Origin: Amycolatopsis anabasis
GTDB lineage: Bacteria > Actinomycetota > Actinomycetes > Mycobacteriales > Pseudonocardiaceae
Reading direction: 5' to 3'
Length of the DNA stretch: 64,000 nt
Assembly: GCF_009765355.1 (NCBI RefSeq)
Contig: NZ_VTHK01000031.1
Span: forward strand, 1 to 64,000
Notes under the pieces: model-generated
The model's database searches: none
Told to the model about the DNA's origin: nothing
Seen by the model: only the letters and a program-made list of their open reading frames with translations
Position numbers and translations under genes: made by a program
Shown here: positions 1-8,342 of the stretch, one piece after another
How positions within the stretch are numbered: position 1 is the stretch's first letter
Layout: the number at the start of each line of letters is the position of its first letter

Positions 1-100
1 GACCACAGTCACCTTCACACCATAACCAACGACCACGCCATAATTGAGTTACGCATCAAATAGAACCGGTCGGCCGGTCGGAACACTCGTCCAGCGGTGG

Positions 101-670
101 TCAGGCCGGGGGCCAGTTCCGGAGGGCGCTGTCGAGGGCGTCGAGCGCCCTGGTCCACGAGGTGTCCACGTCGCGCGGCTGGTAGCGGAACCGGAACGCC
201 ACCTCCAGGCTCACGTAGCCGTGGAAGATGCTGTGCATGAACCGGACGGCGTCCGTCTGGCCCGGTTCGGACAGTGCGTAGCCGCGGAGTATCGCCCGGG
301 TCATCTCCGCGTGCCGGCTCGCCGCGCTGGTGGCCGCGGTCTCCGGGTCGAGTTCGAACTGCGTCGCGGCGTACCGGCCGGGATGCTCCTTCGCGTAGTC
401 GCGGTAGGCGTTCGCGAAGGCCACCAGCGCGTCCTTGCCCGCGCGGCCGGCCAGTGCGGCGGCGACCCGGTCGGCGAGTTCGGCCAGGGCCAGCACCGCC
501 ACCCTGGCCCGCAGGTCCTGCGCGTTCTTGATGTGGGAGTACAGGCTCGCGTCCTTGACGGCGAACCGGCGCGCGAGCGCGGAGACGGTCACGTTCTCGA
601 AGCCGACTTCATCGGCCAGCTCCGCCGCCGCCCGCGTCAGGCGTTCGGCGGTCAGCCCCGCGCGTGCCAT
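101..670 (-). CDS. TetR/AcrR family transcriptional regulator
   Basis: A 189-residue TetR-family DNA-binding protein. Residues 1-55 form the helix-turn-helix, with the typical run VSALARRFAVKDASLYSHI, and the rest is an all-helical ligand and dimer domain resembling the WHG/TetR_C_33 type. The ATG at 670 starts directly with the conserved N-terminal helix, so the start is sound. It is transcribed away from the FBP-domain gene at 742, sharing about 70 bp of divergent promoter space, so it may control that gene or itself. The ligand is unknown. Positions 1-100 to its left contain no gene I can support. Confidence 0.9.
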   Translation of the reverse strand: MARAGLTAERLTRAAAELADEVGFENVTVSALARRFAVKDASLYSHIKNAQDLRARVAVLALAELADRVAAALAGRAGKDALVAFANAYRDYAKEHPGRYAATQFELDPETAATSAASRHAEMTRAILRGYALSEPGQTDAVRFMHSIFHGYVSLEVAFRFRYQPRDVDTSWTRALDALDSALRNWPPA

Positions 671-741
671 AGGTCACCCTTCTTCCAGCTAGAGCACTTA
701 ACCATTTGCCTAATACCCCTAGGCAGTTTAGCGTCCCACCC

Positions 742-1236
742 ATGCGACCAGTCACCGAGCGCGAGATCCGCGCGTCATTCGTCAATTGCACCAAGGGGGA
801 GGCCAAACGCCTGGCCGTGCCCCGGGACCTGGCCGCGCGCCGGTGGGACGACCTGGACTTCCTCGGGTGGCGGGACCCGGCCTCGCCGCAGCGGGCCTAC
901 CTGGTGGCCGAATCCGGCGACGGGCTCGTCGGGGTGGCGCTGCGCCTGGCCGCCCCGCACACCGGGCAGGCCCGGCGCACCATGTGCTCCCTGTGCCTGA
1001 CCACGCACTCCGGCGACGGCGTCTCGTTGATGACCGCGCGCAAAGGCGGGCGGACCGGGCAGCAGGGCAACTCGGTGGGTTCCTACCTCTGCACCGATCT
1101 GGCCTGCTCGCTCTACTTGCGCGGGAAGAAGGACGCCGGATTCGGCGCGCGGCTGCACGAATCGCTCACGCCGGCGGAGAAGATCGAGCGAACCAAGGCC
1201 AATCTGGCCGGGTTCCTGGACAAGGTGGTCGGCTGA
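742..1236 (+). CDS. FBP-domain (EF-G-binding-like treble-clef) protein
   Basis: A protein of 164 residues carrying the treble-clef zinc finger known from the C-terminus of FusB-type elongation-factor-G-binding proteins (FBP_C family). The finger cysteines are visible in MCSLCLTTH and in LCTDLACSLYLR. Actinobacterial members are usually stand-alone proteins of about this length and may touch the ribosome or EF-G; a fusidic-acid role is inferred only from the family. The frame is open upstream to a TTG at 706, but ATG 742 gives the expected N-terminus (MRPVTEREIRASF) and is preferred. It is divergent from the TetR gene and converges on the recombinase gene. Confidence 0.8.
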   Translation: MRPVTEREIRASFVNCTKGEAKRLAVPRDLAARRWDDLDFLGWRDPASPQRAYLVAESGDGLVGVALRLAAPHTGQARRTMCSLCLTTHSGDGVSLMTARKGGRTGQQGNSVGSYLCTDLACSLYLRGKKDAGFGARLHESLTPAEKIERTKANLAGFLDKVVG

Positions 1237-1252
1237 CCGCGCGAGGCGCACG

Positions 1253-2335
1253 CTAATCCCGGTGTTCGGCGAGCAACTGGGCGAGCACGTGCACCGGGGA
1301 GCTGTCCAGCTTGTGGCGATGGGCGTCGTACCGGTCGCGGGTGGTGCGGATGTCGGCGTGGCCGAGCAGGTCCTGCACCTTCTGCACCGGCACGTCGTGG
1401 GCGAGCAGGAGCGTGCCGGTGGTGCGCCGGGCGGTGTGCGGGCTGATGTGCGCCGCGCCCGCGATTCCCGCGGCCTCGGCCAGCTTACGCAGGGTCTGCC
1501 AGACATCCCGCTGCCGCAACGGTTTCCCGCCCGGCTTCGACCGATCGTGCGGATGCGGGGTGGTCGCCAGCAGGGGGCCGGTGGGCATCGGTTCCCGCCG
1601 CGCCCGCACCCGCAGGTAGCGGTCCAGGGGCCGGAGCGCGGGCGCGACCAGGGGGACGAAGTCGCGCTGCCCGCCTTTACCGGTGTAGCGCAGGATGCGG
1701 TGGCCGGAATCGGTGTCCAGATCGTCCACCGTGGCGCCGGTGATGCCGGAAACCCGCAGCCCGGTGTAGAACAGCAACGCGATCAGGGCGGCGTCCCGCC
1801 AGGAAGCCTCGGTGTCGTTGCGCCGGGCCCGCGTTTCGGCGTGGTCGAGCAGCGTGGCCGTCGCGTTCTCGTCCAGGGCGGGCAACGGGGACACCTTGGC
1901 CCGCTTGGGCCGGGTGACCGCGCCGATCGGATTCCGGTCGGCCACGTCGTTGGACTGCAGGTAGCGGTACCAGCTGGACACCCCGGCGAGCGTGCGGGCC
2001 ACTGTGGACGGTGCCGCGGGCCGGGGCAGCCCGTCCCGGCCGGTGACGGTGAGCGTGGCCTTCCAGGCGTCGACGTCCGCGCGCCGGGCCGCGAGCGGAT
2101 CGAGCCCGGTCCGATCGCACCAGCTCAGCCAGGCGGCCAGATCGGCGTAGTAAGCGCGCCTGGTGTGTTCGCTCTTGTCCGCGGCCAGCCAGAGCACGGT
2201 CACGTGCCGGATCGCGTACCGGTCGAGCGGGTCGGCCGGGGGCAGCGCCGGGAGCAGGGCGACGGCCTCGGCGAGGTCCTGCTCCCGCGTCGCGGGCGCC
2301 GCGGCGCCCGCGGGTGTCCTGCTCAGCTCGGTCAT
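1253..2335 (-). CDS. Tyrosine recombinase (phage/XerC-like integrase family)
   Basis: A 360-residue site-specific recombinase. The N-terminal part is a SAM-like core-binding domain (about residues 45-145). The C-terminal catalytic domain shows the full active-site set: Arg194 in TGLRVSG, Lys220 in TGKGGQ, His300 and Arg303 in SPHTARR, His326 in LLGHADIRTT and nucleophile Tyr336 in RDRYDAH. The frame is open to 2374, but ATG 2335 avoids overlap with the neighbouring MFS gene and begins a normal N-terminus. No excisionase, tRNA or attachment repeat was found beside it, so it is either a XerC-like orphan or the last trace of an integrated element. It lies 25 bp downstream of the MFS gene on the same strand. 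Confidence 0.88.
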   Translation of the reverse strand: MTELSRTPAGAAAPATREQDLAEAVALLPALPPADPLDRYAIRHVTVLWLAADKSEHTRRAYYADLAAWLSWCDRTGLDPLAARRADVDAWKATLTVTGRDGLPRPAAPSTVARTLAGVSSWYRYLQSNDVADRNPIGAVTRPKRAKVSPLPALDENATATLLDHAETRARRNDTEASWRDAALIALLFYTGLRVSGITGATVDDLDTDSGHRILRYTGKGGQRDFVPLVAPALRPLDRYLRVRARREPMPTGPLLATTPHPHDRSKPGGKPLRQRDVWQTLRKLAEAAGIAGAAHISPHTARRTTGTLLLAHDVPVQKVQDLLGHADIRTTRDRYDAHRHKLDSSPVHVLAQLLAEHRD

Positions 2336-2360
2336 GCGGGCAGTATCCCAGCGCCACGGC

Positions 2361-3590
2361 TCAACCCAGCGCAAGCAACGCGGCGATGGCGGGTCCGAAC
2401 GCGCCGCCGAGCTGATAGCACAGGTTGAACAGGCCGATCGCGGTCGGCCGGTGTTCGCCGGGCACCGCGGCGGTGGCCGACACCGCGAGCGTCGCCTGTC
2501 CCGCCGAGGCGGCGAACACCGCGAGGGCGGGCACGGCCAGCAGCAGGAACGGCCACGGCCCGGTCGCGGCGATCAGCGCCGCCAGCGCGCCCAGGCCGAT
2601 CAGCACGGTGAGCAGCACCGGCCGGCTCATCCGGGCGGAGATGGCCGACAACCCCAGGGACAGCCCCGAACCGGCGAGCAGGGCGACCAGCTGCGCGACC
2701 CCGACCTGTCCGGTGGTCCAGCCGAGATCGTGCTTCATCAGGGCAGGCGCGGCATACAGCAGCGCGAAGTACGAAGTGGACAGTGCGCAGGCGATACCGG
2801 CGGCGAGCAGGAAGGCGGGTTCCCGCACCACGGACGCGGGGACGAAACCGTCCGGCCGGGCCCGGATCCGGAACGCGAGCAGGGCGGCGGCGAGGACCGC
2901 GGCGGCGGCCGCCGGTGGGAAGCGCGGCACGAAGACCAGCGCACTGGCCAGGGCCACCAGCAGCAGGGCGCCGGAGGAATCGAAGCGCCCCACCGGTTTG
3001 CCGGGAATCGCCGCGGGCAGGAACCGGGTGACCGCGGGCACCGCGAGCAGGCTCACCGCGGAGAGCGCCAGGGACAGGTGCCAGGACGCCGCGTCGGCCA
3101 CCAGGGATCCGGCGAGGGGCCCGACGGCTCCGCAGGCGCCGAAGCTCGCGGTGATCAGGCCCATCCGCCTGGTCGAGCCCGCGAGGTTCATCGCGACGGT
3201 GACCAGTCCCGCGCCGCCGATCGCCTGGAACGCGCGGCCGAGCAACAGCAACGGCAACGTGGCGGCCAAGCCGGCGAGGAGCGCTCCGGCGGTGACCAGC
3301 AGCGCGCCGAACAGCAGGGTGACGCGCAGGCCGCGGCGGCGGACCAGCCCCGCCATCAGCGGGGTCCCGATCGCGACCGCCCAGCCGAACGTGGTGACCA
3401 GCCAGGTCGCGGTGCCCACCCCGGCGCCGAGGTCGCCGGCGACGCGGGGGAGGACGAGCGCGAGGCTGTTCGAGCCGGTCGCGAGCGGGGCGGCCAGCAA
3501 CGCCAGCCACCACCCGGGGACCTCCCGAGGCCGCGCGCGTTCGGGGATGGCGAGCCGGGGCGCCGCCGGGCGGTCGAGCGAGCGGGTCAT
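2361..3590 (-). CDS. MFS transporter (drug-efflux type)
   Basis: A 409-residue integral membrane protein with about 12 hydrophobic segments and the major-facilitator pattern: the loop 2-3 region contains GLVRRRGLRVTLLFGALL, and segment 5 has a glycine-rich GACGAVGPLAGSLV stretch like the motif C of antiporters. Its substrate is probably a drug or metabolite, exchanged for protons. The start ATG at 3590 follows a GAGGAG ribosome-binding site. It is divergent from the TetR gene at 3754, and the intervening space holds a long palindrome (3641-3677). That is the usual arrangement of a pump repressed by its divergent TetR regulator. Confidence 0.88.
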   Translation of the reverse strand: MTRSLDRPAAPRLAIPERARPREVPGWWLALLAAPLATGSNSLALVLPRVAGDLGAGVGTATWLVTTFGWAVAIGTPLMAGLVRRRGLRVTLLFGALLVTAGALLAGLAATLPLLLLGRAFQAIGGAGLVTVAMNLAGSTRRMGLITASFGACGAVGPLAGSLVADAASWHLSLALSAVSLLAVPAVTRFLPAAIPGKPVGRFDSSGALLLVALASALVFVPRFPPAAAAAVLAAALLAFRIRARPDGFVPASVVREPAFLLAAGIACALSTSYFALLYAAPALMKHDLGWTTGQVGVAQLVALLAGSGLSLGLSAISARMSRPVLLTVLIGLGALAALIAATGPWPFLLLAVPALAVFAASAGQATLAVSATAAVPGEHRPTAIGLFNLCYQLGGAFGPAIAALLALG

Positions 3591-3640
3591 CGTCTCTCCT
3601 CGAAGAACTGGGGGTAAACCGGTGAGTGCAACGATGAAAC

Positions 3641-3677
3641 TACACCGACTAGTGTTACCGCAACACTGATTGGTGTA
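3641..3677. promoter_or_regulatory. Palindromic operator between MFS pump and TetR regulator
   Basis: An imperfect inverted repeat with 16-base arms: TACACCgactAGTGTT on the left and AACACTgattGGTGTA on the right, separated by five bases. The two six-base blocks of each arm match perfectly. It lies 51 bp before the MFS start and 77 bp before the TetR start, so one bound dimer, or a pair of dimers, could repress both genes. Its assignment to the regulator at 3754 is inferred from position. Confidence 0.75.
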
Positions 3678-3753
3678 ACCTGGCCTGGCAGGTACGCGAG
3701 AGCGGGAAAGTTAGGCTGCGCCGAGCAGTGCAAGCACCGGCGAGAGGACGCCC

Positions 3754-4401
3754 ATGGCCGAACCGGACGTGCTGTCCCCAGCCGCGCCGTACGGAATGCC
3801 GGAGAAGCGCCGCGCGATCACGGTGGCCGCCCGCCGCGTGTTCGGCCGCGAGGGCTACACCCGTGCCAGCGTCGACGCGATCGCGGCCGAGGCCGGAGTG
3901 TCCAAACGCACCATCTACAACCACTTCACCGACAAGGAGAACCTGTTCCTCTCGGTCGCCCTGGAAGGCGCCACCGAGGTCACCGAGACGATCGCCGAGA
4001 TCATGGACCGGCATCTGCGCAAGATCGTCGATCTCGAGGCGGATCTCGTCGCCTTCGGCCTGGACCGGGTGGCCGCGGTGTCCGCCCGTCCGGACCATTT
4101 CGCACTGGTCCGGACCATCCAGGCGGAGGCGCCGCGGATCCCGGCCAAGGTGCTGGCGGCCTGGAAGGAGGCGGGACCGCTCACCGCGCACCTCCGGCTC
4201 GCGCCCTACCTGAGCCGGATCGCCGAGCGGGGCCTGCTGGTGATCGAGGACGCCGACGAGGCCGCGAACCACTTCAACCTGCTCACCATCACCGACGTGA
4301 ACCAGCGGTCGTTCTTCGGGGCGATCCCGCTGCCCGAGGGCGAGGTCGAGCGGATCGTCACGAACGGGGTGCGAACGTTCCTGCGGCTCTACCGGGCCTA
4401 G
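3754..4401 (+). CDS. TetR/AcrR family regulator, AefR-like C-terminus
   Basis: A 215-residue TetR protein. The helix-turn-helix is in residues 25-70 (VDAIAAEAGVSKRTIYNHF), and the C-terminal half resembles the AefR-like effector domain (PDHFALVRTIQAEAPRIP, and the final TFLRLYRA helix). It is preceded by a perfect-looking divergent operator and sits opposite the MFS pump, so it most likely represses that pump and itself until a toxic ligand binds. It ends one base before the converging TetR gene 4403-5050. No terminator is visible between them, so the two transcripts probably overlap. Confidence 0.9.
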   Translation: MAEPDVLSPAAPYGMPEKRRAITVAARRVFGREGYTRASVDAIAAEAGVSKRTIYNHFTDKENLFLSVALEGATEVTETIAEIMDRHLRKIVDLEADLVAFGLDRVAAVSARPDHFALVRTIQAEAPRIPAKVLAAWKEAGPLTAHLRLAPYLSRIAERGLLVIEDADEAANHFNLLTITDVNQRSFFGAIPLPEGEVERIVTNGVRTFLRLYRA

Positions 4402-4402
4402 G

Positions 4403-5050
4403 TCAGCCGCAGAACGAGCCGAGCCCCGAGCGCAGCAGGGCGAACGCCCGGTTCGCGTCGGCGATCGCGGCGGGGTAGCGCTCGTCGCTGCTCTGGCCGG
4501 AGGCGATCCGGCGGTAGTTCTCCAGCGCCAGCAGCCGCTGGACCGTGATGATCTGCCCCGCGGCGAGCAGCGCGGTGAGATCCTCCGGGCCGGTGCCGGT
4601 CGCCTCGCGCAGGGCGTCCGCGAGCGCGAGCGTGGAGCGGTCGGTGAACTGCGACAACCGCGCGACCAGGCTCGGCGTCCCGTAGAGCAGCCGGCTGAAC
4701 GCCAGCACCTCGGGGTCGTCGCTGAGCCCGGTGATCGGGTCGCGTGCGCGCAGTCCCGCGACGAAATGCCCGCGCAGCGCGCCCAGGGGCGGCTGGCGGG
4801 CGGGTCGTTCCCGCACCACGGTCGCGGCCTCCTCGGAGTGGTCCGCGAACCGGTGCAGGACCAGGTCTTCCTTGGTGGGGAAGTACTTGAACAGCGTCGG
4901 CTTCGACACCTCGGCGGCCGCCGCGATCTCGGCGACCGAGACCTTGTCGAACCCGGACTCCAGGAACAGCCGGATCGCCGCGTCCGAGATCGCCCGGTGC
5001 GTCCGTTGCTTCTTGCGTTCCCGCAGGCCCTGTTCGCTCACGTCCGGCAT
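4403..5050 (-). CDS. TetR/AcrR family transcriptional regulator
   Basis: A 215-residue TetR protein beginning MPDVSEQGLRERKKQRT. The family hallmark LRERKKQRTHRAISDAA is followed by the helix-turn-helix VAEIAAAAEVSKPTLFKYF. The frame extends upstream to 5110, but the ATG at 5050 gives the normal N-terminus. The next gene on the same strand upstream is doxX-like (ends 5115), 64 bp away, so the two could be co-transcribed. The regulated gene is unknown. Confidence 0.88.
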   Translation of the reverse strand: MPDVSEQGLRERKKQRTHRAISDAAIRLFLESGFDKVSVAEIAAAAEVSKPTLFKYFPTKEDLVLHRFADHSEEAATVVRERPARQPPLGALRGHFVAGLRARDPITGLSDDPEVLAFSRLLYGTPSLVARLSQFTDRSTLALADALREATGTGPEDLTALLAAGQIITVQRLLALENYRRIASGQSSDERYPAAIADANRAFALLRSGLGSFCG

Positions 5051-5114
5051 GCTAACGCAGTGTTCAACCGAGGTAACTTCTTGTCTGGATCTGTTTTCTG
5101 ACCGGGTCAACCGC

Positions 5115-5564
5115 TCATCGGCGTTTCCGCCGGAGCAGGTTGTCCACAGCGAACGAACCGGGTCCGAGCACCGCGATCAGCAGGAAGATCCAGCAGAACA
5201 AGGCCGCCTGCTCGCCCATGTTCTGCAACGGGAGCAGGCCCATCGGCTGGTGGACGACGAAGTAGGCGTAGGCCATCGCCCCGGAGGACAGCACCGCCAG
5301 CGGCCGCGTGCCCAGGCCGAGCAGGATGAGCACGCCGCCGGCGAACTCGATCGCGCTCGCCCACCAGCCGGGCCAGATCCCGAACGGCACGGCCGTGCCC
5401 TGGCCGTCGACCCCGCCGAAGGCGCCGAAAAGCCCTTGGGCGCCGTGGCACGCGAACAGGAACGACACGACGATCCGCACGGCGGCCAGTGCCGCGCGGT
5501 GCAGCCGTGCGGTCGAGATCTGGCCGCGGGTGGTGGTGGTCGTGGTGGCGGATGCCTCGCTCAT
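5115..5564 (-). CDS. DoxX family membrane protein
   Basis: A 149-residue protein with four hydrophobic segments: ALAAVRIVVSFLFACHG, ASAIEFAGGVLILLG, PLAVLSSGAMAYAYFV and ALFCWIFLLIAVLGPG. This is the DoxX/SURF4-like fold, and actinobacterial members are linked to redox stress at the membrane. The start ATG at 5564 has AGGACT eight bases upstream. It is divergent from the ECF sigma gene at 5728. A sequence fitting the ECF42 promoter consensus reads toward it at 5622-5648, leaving a leader of about 50 bases, so it is probably a target of that sigma factor. Confidence 0.85.
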   Translation of the reverse strand: MSEASATTTTTTRGQISTARLHRAALAAVRIVVSFLFACHGAQGLFGAFGGVDGQGTAVPFGIWPGWWASAIEFAGGVLILLGLGTRPLAVLSSGAMAYAYFVVHQPMGLLPLQNMGEQAALFCWIFLLIAVLGPGSFAVDNLLRRKRR

Positions 5565-5620
5565 CGCAGGAGTCCTTTCGATTCGTGGGGCGGGGCCGGT
5601 TGACCCGCGCTCTACCAACG

Positions 5621-5647
5621 CGTCGAAGGGATGGCGGCCGAATCGAC
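5621..5647 (+). promoter_or_regulatory. Putative ECF42 promoter in front of the sigma gene itself
   Basis: Reads CGTCGA (5621-5626), 17 bases, CGAC (5644-5647). It differs by one base from the ECF42 consensus TGTCGA-N17-CGWC. It is the opposite-strand face of the promoter at 5622-5648, because the consensus is nearly self-complementary over this spacing. It would give positive autoregulation of the sigma gene at 5728, with an 80-base leader. Confidence 0.5.
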
Positions 5648-5648
5648 A
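5622..5648 (-). promoter_or_regulatory. Putative ECF42 promoter for doxX
   Basis: On the minus strand: TGTCGA (5648-5643), 17 bases, CGAC (5625-5622), followed 57 bp later by the doxX start codon. The elements match the consensus known for ECF42 sigma factors exactly, and the spacing is identical to that of the other copies in this window. Confidence 0.7.
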
Positions 5649-5727
5649 ACCGCGACGAAGATTCTTCCGTCCGGCGACGAACGGTGGCCCGGCCCGCCTT
5701 GCCGCGGTGGAAGACACAGTGCTCTGA

Positions 5728-7017
5728 TTGGTGGCCGTGACGGCAACCGAGACAAAACGCACGATCGAGGCGGTCTGGCGGATCGAATCGGCCCGGGTCA
5801 TCGCCGGGCTCGCGCGGATGGTGCGCGACGTCGGCCTGGCCGAGGAACTGGCCCAGGACGCCTTGGTCGCCGCGCTCGAGCAGTGGCCGGAATCGGGCGT
5901 GCCGAAGAACCCGGGCGCCTGGCTCATGGCCACCGGCAAGCGCCGCGCGATCGACCACCTGCGCCGCAAGGAGCGGTTCGACCGCAAGGTCACCGAGATC
6001 GGGCGTGACCTGGAAACCGGGGGAGACGCGGCCACGGCCGATTTCGACGCGGTGCTCGAGGAGGACTTCGGCGACGATTTGCTGCGGCTGGTGTTCACCT
6101 CCTGCCATCCGGTGCTGTCCACCGAGGCCCGGGTCGCGCTCACCCTGCGCCTGCTCGGCGGCCTGACCACCCCGGAGATCGCCCGGGCCTTCCTGGTTTC
6201 CGAGTCGACGGTCGCCCAGCGGATCGTCCGCGCCAAACGCGCCCTCGCCGAGGCGAAGGTGCCCTACGAGGTGCCGCAGGGGCCGGAACTCGCCGAGCGC
6301 CTGTCCTCGGTGCTGGAAGTGCTCTACCTCGTCTTCAACGAGGGCTATTCGGCGACCGCGGGGGACGACTGGATGCGGCCCGCGCTGTGCGAGGAGGCGC
6401 TGCGCCTCGGCCGGATCCTGACCGGGCTCATGCCGAAGGAACCGGAGGCGCACGGGCTCGTCGCGCTGATGGAGATCCAGGCGTCGCGTTCGCGGGCGCG
6501 CATCGGCCCGTCCGGGGAACCCGTGCTGCTGCTCGAGCAGGACCGCGGGCGCTGGGACCAGCTACTGATCCGCCGCGGTCTCGCCGCGCTCACCCGGGCC
6601 GAGGAACTCGGCGGCACCGGCGGGCCCTACTACCTGCAGGCCGCGATCGCCGCCTGCCACGCCCGGGCGCGCACCGCCGAGGAGACCAACTGGATCCGGA
6701 TCGCCGCGCTCTACGAGGCGCTCGCCGGGATCACGCCGTCCCCGGTCGTCGAGCTGAACCGGGCGGTCGCGGTGTCGATGGCCTTCGGCCCGGCCGCCGG
6801 TCTCGAGCTGGTCGATCAGCTGCTCGCCGAACCGTCGCTCAAGGCCTACCACCTGCTGCCCAGTGTGCGCGGTGACTTCCTCGCCAAGCTCGATCGCCTC
6901 GAGGAGGCGCGGGCGGAGTTCGAGCGCGCGGCGACGCTGACCCGCAACGAACGCGAACGGGCCCTGTTGCTCGAGCGCGCCGCCGCCTGCGCCGACGGCA
7001 AGGCGCCCGCCCGCTGA
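5728..7017 (+). CDS. ECF42-type RNA polymerase sigma factor with TPR-like C-terminal extension
   Basis: A 429-residue sigma-70-family protein. Region 2 lies in residues 10-85 (AQDALVAALEQWP, then AWLMATGKRRAIDHLRRK), and region 4 at about 130-180 (LLGGLTTPEIARAFLVSES, a helix-turn-helix). About 230 further residues follow, including VLYLVFNEGYSA, DRGRWDQLLI and helical repeats, which is the TPR-like extension typical of ECF42; there is no anti-sigma gene. ECF42 factors are classically paired with YCII/DGPF genes, and one lies directly downstream (7104). The start could be TTG 5728, GTG 5731 or GTG 5737. The gene shares a bidirectional promoter region with doxX. Confidence 0.9.
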   Translation: MVAVTATETKRTIEAVWRIESARVIAGLARMVRDVGLAEELAQDALVAALEQWPESGVPKNPGAWLMATGKRRAIDHLRRKERFDRKVTEIGRDLETGGDAATADFDAVLEEDFGDDLLRLVFTSCHPVLSTEARVALTLRLLGGLTTPEIARAFLVSESTVAQRIVRAKRALAEAKVPYEVPQGPELAERLSSVLEVLYLVFNEGYSATAGDDWMRPALCEEALRLGRILTGLMPKEPEAHGLVALMEIQASRSRARIGPSGEPVLLLEQDRGRWDQLLIRRGLAALTRAEELGGTGGPYYLQAAIAACHARARTAEETNWIRIAALYEALAGITPSPVVELNRAVAVSMAFGPAAGLELVDQLLAEPSLKAYHLLPSVRGDFLAKLDRLEEARAEFERAATLTRNERERALLLERAAACADGKAPAR

Positions 7018-7027
7018 GGCGAGCGGA

Positions 7028-7054
7028 TGTCGAAGTCGAAGCCTCCGCTCCGAC
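7028..7054 (+). promoter_or_regulatory. Putative ECF42 promoter for YCII gene 7104
   Basis: TGTCGA at 7028-7033, a 17-base spacer, and CGAC at 7051-7054, placed 49 bp before the YCII start and immediately after the sigma-factor stop codon. This is an exact match to the ECF42 consensus. It lets the YCII gene be transcribed separately from the sigma gene. Confidence 0.75.
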
Positions 7055-7103
7055 CAACGCCTGACGGCGCCCGTTCCGGGCGCCACGAGGACGAGGAGAC
7101 GCC

Positions 7104-7499
7104 GTGAAGTACCTGGTGCTGATCTACAGCAATCCGCGGGGCTGGGGACATCCCAGTTTCCTGCGGGTTCCCGAGGCGCACGCGATGCCGGAGGCAGCAC
7201 GCGCGGAGATGAGCGCGCAGTTCGAGGCGCTGATGAACGAGATCACCGAGTCCGGCGAGCTGATCGGCGGGGAGGCGCTGGCCGCGCCGGAAAGCACCCG
7301 GACCGTGCGGGTGCGCGGGGACGTCCCGGCGACCACGGACGGGCCCTACGCCGAGGCGAAGGAACACCTGGCCGGGTACTTCCTGCTCGACTGCGCGAGT
7401 TTCGAGCGTGCCACGGAACTCGCGGCCCGGTTCCCCGACGCCCGGTTCGGCGCGGTGGAAGTCCGTCCGATCTGGACCGGCGAGGCGGGCGGCCGATAA
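7104..7499 (+). CDS. YCII-related (DGPF) protein
   Basis: A 131-residue protein of the YCII/DGPF family, a small alpha-beta dimeric barrel. It starts MKYLVLIYSN, has the signature TTDGPYAEAKEHLAGYFLL in the middle and ends with the family's EVRPIW motif. The biochemical function of these proteins is not established. They are regularly encoded beside ECF42 sigma factors and transcribed by them. ATG 7104 is preceded by GAGGACGAGGAG. This is the first of five YCII paralogues in the window. Confidence 0.9.
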   Translation: MKYLVLIYSNPRGWGHPSFLRVPEAHAMPEAARAEMSAQFEALMNEITESGELIGGEALAAPESTRTVRVRGDVPATTDGPYAEAKEHLAGYFLLDCASFERATELAARFPDARFGAVEVRPIWTGEAGGR

Positions 7500-7508
7500 G
7501 CGCTGGTA

Positions 7509-7523
7509 CTTTATCGCGTAAAG
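7509..7523. promoter_or_regulatory. Short palindrome before TetR gene
   Basis: CTTTA, five bases, TAAAG, forming a 15-bp inverted repeat starting 10 bp after the YCII stop codon and ending 18 bp before the GTG start of the TetR-like gene. Position and AT-rich arms suggest an autoregulatory operator. Confidence 0.45.
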
Positions 7524-7541
7524 AGATGAAAGGGATTGTGC

Positions 7542-8342
7542 GTGGTCGTCTTCGCGGGGCAGGGTGACGCGCGCCGTTCGATGGAACTGCTGTGGCGCGC
7601 GTGGGGCTCGGACTCGGCGCGGACGGCCCCCGGTCCCAAGCCCCGGCTGAGCGTGGACGCCATCGTGGACGCGGGAATCGCCGTGGCCGACGCGGACGGG
7701 ATGGCGGGCCTGTCGATGCGCGCGGTGGGCGAACGGCTCGGGCGGACCGCGATGGCCCTCTACACCTACGTGCCCAGCAAGAGCGAACTGGTCGACCTGA
7801 TGTACGACCGGGCGCTCGCCGAACTGCCGACGGAGTACGACCTCGAACCGGGCTGGCGGGCGGCGGTGACTTCCTGGGCCGCCGACTACTGGGCGTTCTG
7901 CCTCCGGCATCCCTGGGTTCTGCAGGTGTCGCAGGCGCGACCGGTGCTCGGGCCGAACGAGTTCGGCGTCCTGGAGACCCTGATACGCATCCTCCGCGGG
8001 ACCGGGCTGGCCACGCACGAGCTGCGACCCGTCGTGGCGACCGTGGTCCAGGTCGTGCGCGGGGCGGCGCAGACGATCGCGGAATCGCGGCAGGCGCCCA
8101 CGGCGACCGGCGTCTCCGACGAGGAATGGTGGTTCGCCCGGGCGGCCGTGCTGGGTGAGGTCGCGCCGGACTTCGCCGAACGGTTTCCGCATTTCTCCTG
8201 GCTCGAGGGCGGCGCGGATGCCCGGCCCGAACCGGATTCGGACGCGCCCTACCTGGAGCGGAAGGCGAGGCAGGCGTTCGAAGCCGGACTGAACGTCGTC
8301 CTCGACGGGGTCGAGTCCGCCGTGGCGGGGGCCGGGGCGTGA
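7542..8342 (+). CDS. TetR family regulator (TetR_C_1 type)
   Basis: About 266 residues. After a 25-30-residue basic and alanine-rich lead comes the helix-turn-helix (MRAVGERLGRTAMALYTYV, at about residues 60-80), then a long tetracycline-repressor-like C-terminal domain (DLMYDRALAELP, RHPWVLQVSQARP, LETLIRILRGTGL). GTG 7542 lies seven bases after AAAGGG and is preferred over TTG 7536. No efflux gene is adjacent on this strand, so its target is uncertain. It may act only on itself through the palindrome at 7509, or on the YCII genes. A strong hairpin follows its stop. Confidence 0.85.
   Translation: MVVFAGQGDARRSMELLWRAWGSDSARTAPGPKPRLSVDAIVDAGIAVADADGMAGLSMRAVGERLGRTAMALYTYVPSKSELVDLMYDRALAELPTEYDLEPGWRAAVTSWAADYWAFCLRHPWVLQVSQARPVLGPNEFGVLETLIRILRGTGLATHELRPVVATVVQVVRGAAQTIAESRQAPTATGVSDEEWWFARAAVLGEVAPDFAERFPHFSWLEGGADARPEPDSDAPYLERKARQAFEAGLNVVLDGVESAVAGAGA

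Noticed and set aside
1253..2335. An integrated mobile element anchored by the tyrosine recombinase
   Set aside because: No attachment repeats, tRNA, excisionase or replication genes were found around it, so no element boundaries can be supported.
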